Shown here piece after piece: positions 43,819 through 55,346 of a stretch of 64,000 bases of DNA (the first letter of the stretch is position 1; every line of letters begins with the position of its first letter). Where the stretch lies: assembly GCA_036924285.1 (NCBI GenBank), contig JAYKYS010000015.1:8866001-8930000 (forward strand). The letters are read 5' to 3'. A model generated the notes under the pieces. It was given only the letters and a program-made list of their open reading frames with translations, was not told the DNA's origin and searched no databases. The position numbers and the translations under genes were made by a program. This DNA comes from Asterella californica (taxonomy: Eukaryota; Streptophyta; Marchantiopsida; Marchantiales; Aytoniaceae).

Positions 43819-45130
43819 CTTGGCTACTCTGAAGGCAACTTTTCTGAAGAGGTTTAGAGGAGTGAGCTATGATCGGATGACCCTTATATAACTTCAGAGA
43901 CTCGAACGGAAGAAGAAAGAGACACTTCGGGATTACACCGAGAGGTTTGAAGACCTCCTGGATCACATCCCTCAGAACCAAGGAAGACCTGGTTACTGTG
44001 CTCAGCAAGTCATGGACTGGTACTTGGGAGGATTGTCTCAGGATATGGAATTGTACTGCAGAAGAGGAGGAGGTGATGATTTAGCAGAAGTACAGAAGCA
44101 TGCCGAGCAGTATGAAACCTCGAGCATCACTCGGAATATGACAAAGACTGAGGGAAGACCTCGAAGAAGTCCAAGAAGTCGAAGAAGTCTTCTAGGAAGT
44201 CCAAGAGGAAGTCCAAGTCCACTGAAACTGATAACAGTGATTCGGAAGTATCCTCTACTTCTGAAGAGTCTACTGTCGAAAGTTCAGAATCCGAATCTGA
44301 ACAAGAGAAGAAGACGCGGAAGAAGAAGAAGGAGAAGACGCGAGCAAGGGAGGAAGTTGTTCAGAAGATGCCTCAAACTCAGATCATTCAGTCTGCACCT
44401 GATCCCCGTATCGATGAGGTTCTGAAGCAGTTTGCCGACCTGAAAGTTCATCTTCTGAACCAGAAGGACAAGCGGAAGCAACCTACGGCTTCCCGGCCAA
44501 ACCTTTGGTGCAACCTTTGTAACTCTTCCGGACACACCAGAGATCAGTGTACGCAGGACCAAGTTGTCAACTGGGCAGGATGGGAAGAAGACGATGAGGG
44601 ATATCTACACGATCCCAGTGGGGAAACTTGCTATAAGATCGAGACGATACAACCCTTCACTCCTACGCCTCCCGCCCAATATAATCGTTATGTATCTAGG
44701 GATAGAGCTAGCAATGTACAGACCAGGACGCCCTGGCAATCTTCTTCATCACAACGACCTCTTAACCCTCTTCCTGGAGCGTGCAATAATTGTGGAGAGA
44801 TAGGACACTGGTGGTCCACCTGTCCTCACCCAAGAAGACAGATTGGGGAAGTGCCCTTGTGTGAGAACTGTAAGGAAGTCGGTCATTTTACAGGGAATTG
44901 TCCTAAGACCTTACGACCACGACAAATGGTTAGATTTGCAGATACCACGCCTCCTGCAGAAGCTACATCATATTCTAAACTCGAGTTAGCAGTGGTACAA
45001 CACATCACGGTAGAAGAAGAAGATCCTGGGGATTGTCTCCATATCGAGGAAGACGAACCGGACCCCAGGAAGCGCGAAGGAAAGGAACCTCAGCTGCAGA
45101 AGTCACTTTGGCGGATGGCACTGTTTGGAG
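43819..45130 (+). pseudogene. Element I gag, capsid end and three CCHC zinc knuckles
   Basis: Continuation of gag after solo LTR B: FLKRFRGV, QRLERKKKETLRDYTERFEDLLDHIP, DWYLGGL (typical Retrotrans_gag), with a TAA near 43890 and a frameshift near 44145 in the Lys/Ser-rich linker. From 44368 the frame contains three CCHC knuckles: CNLC...GHTRDQC (44509-44550), CNNC...GHWWSTC (44782-44823) and CENC...GHFTGNC (44860-44901). Each is C-x2-C-x4-H-x4-C. Three knuckles are unusual; most plant Ty3/gypsy gags have one. Nucleocapsid knuckles bind and package genomic RNA. The frame shifts again near 45100. Confidence 0.85.
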
Positions 45131-46263
45131 CCCTAGCCTGGATTCAGACAGTTGGCCTCCGGAAGAAGTCTTGGATGAAGCGGTGTTCAAGGTAAGTACC
45201 AGAAGCAAGGGGAAGTTAGAATCTCGTCAGAAGGAGATCAGGAAGAAGAAGCAGCGAAAGGAGAGGTCATCTTCTCATGAGTGGCCGTCTTCTCCTACTT
45301 ACGACCGAGAAGATCCGAAGTACTTTGCTCCTGACATTAGACAAGAAGTTGAAGCGATCATGCAAGAAGAGCTGGAGAAGAGACGGAAGATAGTACAGCA
45401 ACTTCCTACACCGACTACGGCAACACCTGTCTCACGGGAACAGCCTCCAGTCGAGGGAAGACACTCTTCTGATCTTCCACCCAAGGAAGCAGCTACTACA
45501 TCTTCTATGTTGGAAACACCAGTCACTCTTCTGAAAAGATCTCCTTACGACTTCTTGCGAGACTTGTGGAATCAGAAGGCGGATGTAACCTTTCAACAGC
45601 GGTTGGATGACAACGCTAGTTACAGGAAGTTGTTACAATCTGTGCTTCGAGGATCGAGGAAGAGGAGGACAGCTAAACTTCTCAAGAGCACCCCGATCCT
45701 AAGGATAGAGCATGAGGACTTGAGAGCCCCAAAACTTGATATGGAGATCCATGGCTGTCTTCTGAAGAAGGTACCCATTGATTCCGGCTCCGGAGTTAAC
45801 ATCATGACTGAAGAAACGGCACATGCCCTAGGCTTCACTGAGTTCCAGCCTACTCCGAGAATCCTCAGAATGACGGACCAGACCAGAAGACGACCTTTGG
45901 GGCAACTGAAAGATGTCTTGACGGTAATTGGTGGAGTATCTTTTTACCTCACTTACATCATTTTGCGACCTGTAGCTAAGGTTGGATATCAGGTGTTGAT
46001 AGGAAGACCATGGCTGTATGCTGCAAATGTAAATACCGACTGGAGAAGACATCGTTTGAGATTTCCCAATCCTACACCCAAGCCAAGTGAGAAGACTAAG
46101 GTCTCGTTTCCTTGGATCAAGATTGGACACCAAGGTGAAACTCCGTCTACAACAGAGGGGTACACTTCAGAAGACTCAGCTGCGTCTTCTGACAGTGATG
46201 AACGATATAATGAGTTTGTGGTGAATAACTTGTGTACTACAGAAGTAGCAGAGAGCAGAAGAT
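45131..46263 (+). pseudogene. Element I gag-pol linker and aspartic protease
   Basis: The phase read from about 45100 to 46283 holds a charged linker (REDPKYFAPDIRQEVEAIMQEELEKRR, a likely helix) and SPYDFLRDLWNQKADVTFQQ. The protease follows: VPIDSGSGVNIM, with the catalytic D-S-G near 45780, and VGYQVLIGRPWLYAANV as the flap-to-C-terminal element. A frameshift near 46255 separates it from the RT phase. In Element III the same region carries a nonsense codon instead. Confidence 0.82.
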
Positions 46264-48358
46264 GTGATCTGTGGATACATTGAGTGCTACGAGATTGCAG
46301 AAGAAGAGTTTCCAGAAGACGAGAATACCGTCTTCCCTTCAGAAGATCCGACAATTGGTCTTCCAGAAGACGAAAGTATCGTCTTCTCTTTGGAAGATCC
46401 GACAGTTGGTCTTCCAGAAGACGAAAGTATCGTCTTCCCTTCGGAGGATCCGACAGTTGGTCTTCCAGAAGAGGAATCTGAACCAGAAGAAGCTCCCAAA
46501 CCGGAATACTTTGGTGCCAGTGAGTATAGTCACACTGAAGGAATGGTAAACCCGGATGATCTTCAAGAGATGGAGGTTGCTCCTGGGAAGAAGCTGAAGC
46601 TTTCCAAGGTGATCGAGGGCCAGCAGTTGGAAGACTTTCGAGAACTTCTGACGGAGTTCCAGGATGTCTTCGCGTGGACCATAGAAGACATGAAGGGCAT
46701 ACCTCGAGAGCTAGGAGAACATCGGATTGACTTGCTGGAGGGCGTTGTTCCTGCACGGCAGAGGCAGTACCGGCTCAACCCCAAGTACTCGCTTCTGGTG
46801 AAGGACCAGATCGACCAATACTTGAAGGCATGAGTCATCTTCCCAGTACTTAGCAGTGAGTGGGTAGCTCCTATTGTCATCGTGCCGAAGAAGCAGACAG
46901 GGAAGATCCGAGTGTGTCAGGACTTCCGGAAGCTGAACTTGGCCACAAAGAAGGATCATCATCCTTTATCATTCACCGACTCTATGTTAGACCAGGTAGA
47001 AGGACATGAGTTCTACAGCTTCCTGGATGGGTATTCTGGATACAACCAAGTTTCAATCAGAGAAGAAGACAAGTCGAAAACCACTTTCACTACAGATTGG
47101 GACACGTACGCGTACAATCAAATGCCGTTTGGTTTATGCAACGCACCCGCCACATTCCAGAGATTGATGATTACAATCTTCAAGGAGTATCTTGGTACTT
47201 TCATGGAGATCTTCTTGGATGATTTTTGCGTGTTTGGATCGAAGGAAGACCACTTGATATTTCTAAAGAAGTGTTTTCTGAAGTGTAGAGAACATCGTTT
47301 GGCTCTTCACCCTGAGAAGTGCTTCTTTGGTATGTCAGAGGGGATCTTGCTAGGACATAGGATTTCCGGAAGAGGTACAGAAGTCGACTGTGCTAAGGTG
47401 GAAGTCATCATGAAACTCCACCCACCTGCTAACCTGACTCAGTTGAGAAGCTTCCTTGGCAACGTAGGATACTACAGGAGGTTTATTGACATGTACGCAG
47501 AGGTAGCAGGAAGACTCACTAAGTTGCTGAAGAAGGACGAACCATACATTTGGTCTTCTGAGCAGCAGGAAGCATTCGAAGAAATGAAGAGACTTCTGTC
47601 GGAATCCCCTGTCCTAAGACCACCTGATTGGGAAAGAGTCTTCCATATCTATGTGGATGTTTCTGCTTTCACCATAGGGGTGGTGTTGAGTCAGAAAGAT
47701 GAGAAGAAGAAGGATTATCCCATCTACTATGCGGGAAGACAACTCAATGATGCAGAGAAGAAGTACTCGACAACTGAAAAGGAGTGTCTTGACATGATTT
47801 ACTCCTGTAAGAAGTTTAGACACTATCTTCTAGCCAACCCGTTTGTCTTCTATGTGGATCATTTTTCTTTGAAACATCTTGTAAAGAAAGCAGATTTGTC
47901 TGGTAGGATAGCTAGGTGGATTCTCCTACTCCAAGAATTTACTTACACAGTTGAGTACAAACCTGGAAGACAGCATGTTAATGCTGACTACCTATCCAGA
48001 TTAGAGACGGAACAGCGAGAAGATAAAGTGGAAGACGAGTTCCTTAACAAGAAGTTGTTTTCAGTTTTCGCAGAGACACTTTCATTTGAGGGGGGGCGTA
48101 CCGCCTGCTTCCCAGAAGACGAGACTATATCTTATGATCCAGTCTTTGCGACTTCCACAAAAGAGTCGATCTTCAAGGACTTGAGGAAGTTCTTGGAGGG
48201 ATTGGATGCGGAGCAGAAGGCTGTCTTCTTACACAAGGCATGACCTTATGCCATCTTCCAGGGTATCCTGTTTCGGAAGGGACATGACGAGAAGCTAAGG
48301 AGATGCCTTGAGCCTTCAGAGATTAAATCAGTGATCACAGGTCTTCACTACGAAGATG
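46264..48358 (+). pseudogene. Element I reverse transcriptase and RNase H
   Basis: One phase from 46264 to the LTR C insertion at 48359, interrupted by TGA at 46831-46833 and 48241-48243 (both Gly codons in Element III). RT: RQYRLNPKYS, SEWVAPIVIVPKK, RVCQDFRKLN, FYSFLDGYSGYNQV, FGLCNAPATFQR and the catalytic IFLDDFCVFG (about 47210-47240), then SFLGNVGYYRRFI. RNase H: HIYVDVSA, TEKECLDMIY, FYVDHFSLK and HVNADYLSRL supply the D-E-D-D set. The wording is very close to Athila/Tat pols. The integrase is missing because LTR C cuts at GLHYED. Confidence 0.9.
46326..46476 (+). repeat. 51-bp in-frame tandem repeat (17 residues, 3 copies)
   Basis: In the protease-RT linker the peptide VFPSEDPTIGLPEDESI is repeated three times with small changes (VFSLEDPTVGLPEDESI, VFPSEDPTVGLPEEES). 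Element III has one unit. Every unit carries GAAGAC/GTCTTC words. It is an in-frame minisatellite expansion in an acidic linker. Confidence 0.9.
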
Positions 48359-49424
48359 TGTGGTGCTCACAAATTACAGGATTCATGAATTTTTAAAATT
48401 TTTAAGATTAATCACTTGTTTGTATAACTGAAGAAGCGTTGTTACTTAAGATTACTGCTTCCTTAGAGGGAAGATGATCTTATGAGCTTTTTAATAAGAA
48501 GTTGACTTCTTCGGAAGACGACCGTCTTCCGGGAAGCGTCTTCTCAGTTGCGTCTTCGAAAGACGGGAAGACGGCGGAAGATGAGAAGACGACGGAAGAC
48601 ACCTGTCTTCCGGAAGACAGTGACCGCGAAGGCCTAACCACGAGTTTTCGGGTAAAACAGTAGGTGTACCTACTAGGTAACACACAGGTGGTGGGTAGGT
48701 CAGGAAAGACACCTAGAGTCGAAACCCCTAATCTGCGGGAAAGATGCGCAGGAAGCGCATTAGCACATTCCAACTTCCCGCAACACAACGCGCTTGAGAA
48801 GATCGATTTGAGAGAGTGAGCTTCGCAAGTGAGCTTTGAGAGAGGAATCGAGTGAGGACATCGAGGTAGGAGAGAACCAGTTGGCAGCTAGGCGAAGGGC
48901 GAGACCGAATTGCTGGGGCACGGAAGACATAGAGCGAAGGCGTTTCTGTGAGCTCCCGAGAAGCTGACATTGGAGAATAGCGAGTAAGAATCAAAGGTGG
49001 AATTGAGACGTGGCCAAAAATTGACAGCAGGCGCAGTTGTGAGGAGTCGCATTGGAGCTAGGACCAAAGCCAGAAGCGCGCGGAGGTCGAAGATATCTCG
49101 GGAAGAAGACAGAAGACTGTAGAGGTTCTTCCCACTGTTCTTCTCCCTTCTCACTACTTCTCGCCTCTGTTGTGTGTTCCCCGCGCTTCCCTAGTTGTGT
49201 GCAGGCAGCCTGATCGATTATCCCCACCACCATTCTTTCTATTGAGACATTGGGCGCGGAAGCGCTGCCCAATTTCTGTCAGACATCTTCCTACTTCTTC
49301 CTAAGTCCAATTCGAGCTTCCCTACACCCTGTCCTCCAATTGACGATCTCAGCTATCAATTTCCCTACCCTACTACCCCTCTACACCCGAAACTTTGAAC
49401 AGAAGACGCTTTGGAAGATGGGAA
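48359..49424 (+). repeat. LTR C: first 1066 bp of a giant LTR inserted in Element I pol
   Basis: It begins TGTGGTGCTCACAAATTAC exactly where the pol frame stops matching Element III (GLHYED then LTR), and follows LTR A from 15977 to about 17030. At 49425 it is interrupted by Element III; the remainder of LTR C and its element, if any, must lie beyond the right edge. The antisense frame of the family is present here in broken form. Confidence 0.88.
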
Positions 49425-52400
49425 TGTAGTGACGCAGGATTACTCCTTTTGCCCATTTAGTATACAAGATATCGTTCCCATAGAGGATTTACGTAAGTAA
49501 TCGCTGCTCTAAGTTCTAGGATCTGCTCAAACACACAAACACACGAGTTTTGCCTAAAAAGCCCGTCTTCTCACAAAATCACACAAAACCACACGTCTTC
49601 CAAACACGCCAAATGGTGCTCTGGAACAAAACAAACAACTACCAATTACAATATCACACAACTATTCACAGAGAAGCTCGGGAAGACGATCTTCTTGCTT
49701 CCAGATTGCTTCTTCCGGTCTTCTCGATACCGTCTTCTCGAAGCGATTCTCGTCTTCTGGGGGTTCAACTCGTCTTCTCACACCTCCAGAAGGTTGTCCT
49801 GCTTCGCAGAAGTCGACTAGCAACGGTCGTTACACCTTACTCTCACACTCACATTCCAACGGGTTAGATAAATCACAGGGTGTATGCCCCCTGTAGCCTT
49901 CCCAGGCTTCTGCCTACGGAAATGGTCGTCCTGCAGCACTACAACGACATTCACCTTCACGGAAGCTCAATAGAAGTCTCGGAAACTCACTAGAAGAAGG
50001 TAAGAGGATGGGGAAGACGAGGGAAGATGGGGAAGAAGAGAAAATCCAAACAAGAGAAAACAAGACGAAAAGAGTAAATTAAGATTCTGACAGGCTTCTA
50101 GTCCGGATCCTGATTAACAAGCCATCCCTGCTTGTAATAGTTTGGGGAGGAAGACAACAAACGTGAGTACTGTTGCACCGTCTTCTACTCGAGGATGTCG
50201 TCTTCTGTTGCGAGAAGAAGGCTTCTTTCTTCTTCACTTCGCTGCTCTGACTGCTCTGTCTTATGGGATCCCTTACCCAGAAGACCGTTCGTACGTAGAT
50301 CCCAAATGCTCTACTGAACGAGTCAAGCTACACTTCCACAACTGCTGACAGTCACCGTCACTCAAGAAGAATACTTCCCATGCACAATTGGGAGCAAATT
50401 CAATGAACCCACCATCTAGAAGACATGGACAAAGCTTCTGCACTCAAATCCACAATCTATTCCCCGAGAAGAAGTCACAATGGCATTGGGAAGCTCACTC
50501 TCTCTACTTCTTGCGTCTACTCCTCGACACACCAGCCTAGCTAACAGGACTGCACGAGGATGCCGTTCCCTGTTCCTAGACTGTCCACTACTTCTATCTA
50601 CATCTTCGAACCACTGCTGGTACGAGTATGCAGACCCCTCCTGTATATTCCAAGACTATTCGTATGTTTCCAACAACGGGTGTAGTGCGAAGAACCACCT
50701 ATCCTGTCCCTCTGCTCTAATGTGTCTCGTCCGCCTGCACCATAGAATCGATGTGTGCAGTTGCTACAGAATTCTACAGAACTGGTAGCACAGGCAGAAC
50801 TCTATCTCCTACTCTGCTATCCTACTTATGTTGCTGCCGTGAGAACCAGGGGAGGCGACCACCAGGGAGAGAGAGGCGCTGACAGGAGGTTGTTACCTCA
50901 CATGCAAGCGGTTCCCCTGCCCGAATTGGTCATCCACCTTGTCCTTCCTACGCTACCTATGCTGTCACATGGTGTCCTAACTAATATTACATGGAAAAAC
51001 TGCCACCCTTAAGATAGCATGTTCGATTCTACTATATTTGGATTTGTGAATGAAGTTACTAACTACTCAGATTGCACGGAGGCAATCTCTACCTGATCTG
51101 CTCCTATCGGAGCTCCTAATGCGGCTTCTGATAAGCTAGAAAGCCCTGCAGTTACCTCGGGTGTCACTGAGGTGGCTTCCTCCTCATCGTCTCTTGCTGG
51201 CTCTGCTGTCGCTGCTGCTGCGTCTTCCTCGGCTTCGGCTTCTGCTTCGGAAGACAGAAGCGTCTTCTGGGAAACGGAGTCGACCGGTGCTTCTTCCGTC
51301 TCCTGAGGCACGGGTGCGGGACTAGGGAAGTCGCTTCTTCCACGCGGAATACCTGGGAAGACGGCTCGTCTTCCTATCTTCCAGAAGACATCTTGTCTTC
51401 CGGGGCGTCTTCTGGAGTCTTCTCGGCTTCTAACGCTATCACCACCAAGTACACAGCGAGGTCGAACTCCTCCTTCTCCATTCCGGATCCAGTCGATGGT
51501 GCTGGAGCGTGGGAAGATGCGGTTGCAGGTGTCGGAAGCGAGGGAAGACCATAAAGTGTCTTCACTCCTTCTATCTGTCGATCCAAGTACCTGAACATGC
51601 TCTCCCGGCATTCCACCAACATCGCTTTGGACTCGCTGTCCCATCCTCTAGCTAAGGTAAGTAACTTCCTACCCGCGGTGTAGTTGAACTTCTTCCGAAG
51701 CGCTTCCACCGACTGTGCCAACATCTTCTGTGCACGGACCTCTGCTGCTTCCCTCTGCGTCTTCTCAGCTGCAGCTCGCGCTTCCGCGGTTTCTCGCTGC
51801 GTCTTCCATATGGTCTGCTCTTCTGCGAGGGCGGTGATCTTCTCCCGCACTCGGGTGACTTCCTAATTGCGCTGCTGTACCCGCGCCTGCAACTCCTGGT
51901 TGCTCTTCCGAAGCTGTACCAGCTCCTTGGCAGAAGCGGCTGCTTCCGCCTTGTACCTGGCTGCAAGCTTCTCCGTGGTGCGGAGACTAGCTTCAAGCGA
52001 CTCCGTCTTCTTCTGGTCTTTCCCTTGTCGCAGCAAGGTGCGCAGACCGAATCCAGGTTGTAAGGGCTTCTCCTGTGCCCTCGCTCTCTTCTCCAGCAAC
52101 TCCATAGCTGGCTGGATCTCCTTCTGGAAGTAGGCACTGAACTCCTCCAGTCGTCTTCCTGCGGAAGACAAGTTCATCTCCACCACTCGCTCCGCGGTGT
52201 CGACTTCGTCTTCCAGAGGCAAGGAAGCCTCTTCCATCACTACGGCCTTCATCTTCTGCGCACGAGAAGAAGCTACTCTTCTCATCTTCCGGGGTGGAAG
52301 ACTCCTCATGGCAGGAACGGCTCTCCTCTTTGCGCTTCCTCGCATCGCAGCAGGAGCGCCCATCCATCCTTCGTCTTCTGGAGTCTTCGGAAGACTCCCA

Positions 52401-55286
52401 AGCGTTGCAGAAGCAGTCTTCTGCTCTGATCGGGTACTCAGCAAGTCTTCTTCCGAGTCGGACTCCGATCCTGAATGAATGAGGGAGATGGGTGTCCTCG
52501 ATACACTTCGGAGACCCATCTTCCTCAGTGACGTGGCGTCTTCCGACCCACTAGACTTGTCTTCCCTCACCAGAAGCGTCTTCTGGTGAGAGCCGGGCCT
52601 CAGCTGTGGCATCAGAGTGGGAGGGGGCGTTGCAGCTGCCGCTCGGTCATCGTCTTCCGAGGTCTCCTCCTTCACCTCTTGTCGCTCCGTAGGCCCATAC
52701 ACTGCCAGCTGATCTTCCCTAAGATCCCCCATGACTACATACAAGTAGCAGAGGAAGGGTGTCAAGTGTCCTCCCGCCGGGGTACCTCAGTATGCTAGCT
52801 CCGTCTGTACATAGTTGTGGATGTACGCGCCCCAGTAGATGGACACTCCGTCATCCCACACTGACTCCAGGAACTCCACGTCCTGATCTCCTAAGTATCT
52901 TGTCTTCTGCGCTTTCCCCTTGGGGAAGAGATGCAGAAACAACTTCGCCAGAAGTCGCTTCTTCGACTCCCGGTAAGATTCTATCTTCCAACCGTTCCTC
53001 CCCTGCCTGTCTTCCACGAAAAGGCAGGTGGTGCTCCCAGGCATATGCCACGAACTCACGATCCTAGGCAAGATCTTCTTCTTATACCAATATCCTCGGT
53101 TATCGGACTCAGGCCTGTGAAAAGCCTTGCGCCACCAGTCTTCAGTCCAGGAAGACGGTCTTCCTCGAGCTACTCCTGCTTTCGTAGATACACGGTTACG
53201 AGGTGGCAACGCTGCCCACACCTCCTCCAGAAGCCCTTGATCTGCGAGGTTCCAATCCCACAGGAAGAAGTCGAGACCCAACTTCTTGAGGAAAGGAGTG
53301 GCCTCGACCAATTCTGCCGCTGGTAACACCAAGCCTCGCGGATGCATCGACATACCTGGAAGATCTGTTGCACTAAACCACAAGCATCTACTATGAGCTG
53401 AAGGCTCAGTTCTTCCCGAGTGCCCACTGTCTAGCTTCTACTTCTCAGAAGACGAAACTAGTCTTCCGGAAGACAGCTACTCCGTCTTCCGGGATTCTAA
53501 CAATACTTCCTAGATAGCTCTCGTCTTCCGAGCTATATCTAAACAATCCTATCTAAGCAAGGCCTCGCATGGATTACCAAGAAGACAACCCACTTTGCAT
53601 TACATCCTACTTCCTATCAGAAGATACAAGATTCGCAAAACATAAGTGCATGACAAGTTCAGAAGATGGTTGCGGGCTCTTGCGGTGACAGCGGCCTCTG
53701 GGAAGACACTTGGGACAGCTTCCGATTCAATGTCTTTCTCGGAAGACCTCCCGAAGTCAAACTTCCCTTCACTGGTCTCACCTGTCTTCGTCTTCCTACA
53801 CGCAATCTATCCTCACAACAGACTCAAGACAATTGCACTCTGTTCTTCTGACTTCTCACCTCTCATACGCACTCAGGAGAACCTTGCTGCTCGGTGGGAA
53901 GACATGACCCTCGACCATTCTCTCCAGATTCTGCCAGCAAGTATTCTCACGACTCTCTTCTAAGCTTGGGAAGAAGAAGGAATGGCTGCTATGGGTCGGA
54001 CAGAAGAGATCCGAATGGACCCTCACGTCTTCTCGCTCATTTTGCCAGCCTTCCAGTCTTCTAGTCTCTCTAGGAAGATGTGGAGTTGAGAAGCTTGGAA
54101 GACCGGGAGGCACAGGCCTAGTTCCCGACTTCCAACTTCTCGAAATAACAAAACAACTCACCACACCACTCAGGATTCGTACCAAGTCTCTCTAAACACA
54201 AAAGCAAAGCAAATCCACTCTTGATACGAATTGTGTTCAGTCGACTTCCGAAGATAGTCTTCCAAAGACGGTCTTCCGAAGACAGTCAAGTGTAAGAAGC
54301 GTCTTCCGAAGATGTTCCCATCTTCCGAGTCGTCTTCTGTTCCAAGTTTCGAGGGTAGAGAGGTAGTAGGGTAGGGAAATTGATAGCTGGGATCTCCATT
54401 TTGAGGGCTAGGAGTAGGGAAGCTCGAATTGAGCTCAGGAAGAAGTAAGGAGATGTCTGACAGAAATTGGGCAGCGCTTCCGTGCCCAATGTCTCAATAG
54501 GAAAGATGGGGGGTGGGGGTAATCGATCAGGCTGCCTGCACACAACCAAGAAAACGCGGGGAATACCAGGAAAAGGCGAGAAGAAGTGAGAAGGGGAAAG
54601 AACAGAGAAAAGAACCTCTTCAGTCTTCTTCTGCTCCCCGAGTTGCCTTCGACCTCCGCGCGCTTCTTGGCTCTGGTCCTAGCTCCAAATGCGACTCCTC
54701 ACGACTGCGCCTGCTGTCAATGTCCGACCACGCCTCGATTCCACCTTCGATTCCACTCGCTGCTCTCCAATGTCAGCTTCTCGGGAGGTCACAGAAACGC
54801 CTTTGCTCTTTTGCCTTCTGTGCCCTAGCAATTCGGCCTCGCCCTTCGCCTAGCTGCCAACTGATTCTCTCCTACCTCGATGTCCTCACTCGATTCCTAA
54901 TGTGCTTCCTTACGCATCTTCCCCGCAGATTAGGGATTTTCGACCTTAGGTGTCTTCCCCGTCCGACCTACCTATTCGGTGCGCCCCAGTAGGTACACCT
55001 ACTGTCTTATCCGAAAACTCGCGGTTGGCCTTCGCGGTCGCTGTCTTCTGGAAGACATGTGTCTTCCGCCGTCTTCTCATCTTCCAAAGACGCAACTGAG
55101 AAGACGCTCTTCCGAAGACGGTTGTCTTCCGAAGAAGTCAACTTCTTATTACAAACAGCTCTTAAGATCATCTTCCTGTTAAGGAAGACGTAACCTTAAG
55201 TAACAACGCTTCTTCAATTATACAAACAAGTTATTATTCTTAAAAATTTCAAAAATTCGTGCATCCTATAATTTGTGGGCACCACA
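49425..55286 (-). repeat. 3' LTR of Element III (5862 bp, complete)
   Basis: Bounded by TGTAGTGACGC (49425) and GCACCACA (55286); in element orientation it is TGTGGTGCCC...GTCACTACA. It is an uninterrupted reference copy of the giant LTR. It contains the sense coding region (53353-51063), the palindrome array near 54240-54320 and dense GAAGAC/GTCTTC words. Confidence 0.95.
51063..53353 (-). pseudogene. LTR-encoded coiled-coil protein (copy III, reference)
   Basis: From ATG 53353 (MSMHPRG; the frame is open upstream to a TAG but without an ATG) one phase runs to about 51340. Stops are at 52784-52786 (TGA for Leu), about 51863 (TAG for Gln) and 51374-51376 (TAG for Gln). A deletion of about 29 bases relative to copy A shifts the frame in the tail. 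The unmutated product would be about 770 residues: Trp/Tyr-rich N-terminal region (1-235), acidic/Ser linker, basic patch (RKMRRV, about 354), coiled coil (about 444-554), conserved FNYTAGRKLLTLARGW block, acidic tail. It is sense to gag-pol. The N-terminal region faintly recalls plant mobile-domain or gypsy-accessory proteins, but I cannot name a family. Confidence 0.78.
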
Positions 55287-55303
55287 TACGCCCACCCTCA
55301 CAT
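55287..55303 (-). promoter_or_regulatory. Polypurine tract region of Element III
   Basis: On the minus strand gtgagggtgggcgta directly precedes the LTR start TGTGGTG. It is purine-rich and correctly placed, but interrupted by pyrimidines. Confidence 0.55.
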
Positions 55304-55346
55304 GTTTGCGTCCCCGCAAACACATCAGTGTCTTCTGCACTTCTGT

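Larger units (their letters stand above)
15977..48358 (+). mobile_element. Element I: giant-LTR Ty3/gypsy (OTA/Athila-like), heavily nested
   Basis: Visible parts are the 5' LTR (15977-36793), PBS (36812-36829), gag (from 36885), protease, RT and RNase H (to 48358). The pol is then cut by another LTR, so the 3' part lies outside the window. RT and RNase H closely match Element III, and the IFLDDF.VFG catalytic block and a tRNA-Asp-like PBS both resemble Athila/Tat (OTA) elements. Insertions inside it: alpha, Element II and solo LTR B. It carries many nonsense codons and frameshifts and is non-autonomous now. A candidate left TSD is tgttc (15972-15976); its partner is outside the window. Confidence 0.88.

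Noticed and set aside
53340..53375. AG-GTATGT splice-donor-like sequence at the start of the LTR protein
   Set aside because: The only nearby acceptor would give an intron of about 37 nt and the wrong phase; no support for splicing.
55287..55346. Room for an env-like ORF as in Athila
   Set aside because: Only about 60 bases separate the integrase stop from the 3' LTR in Element III.
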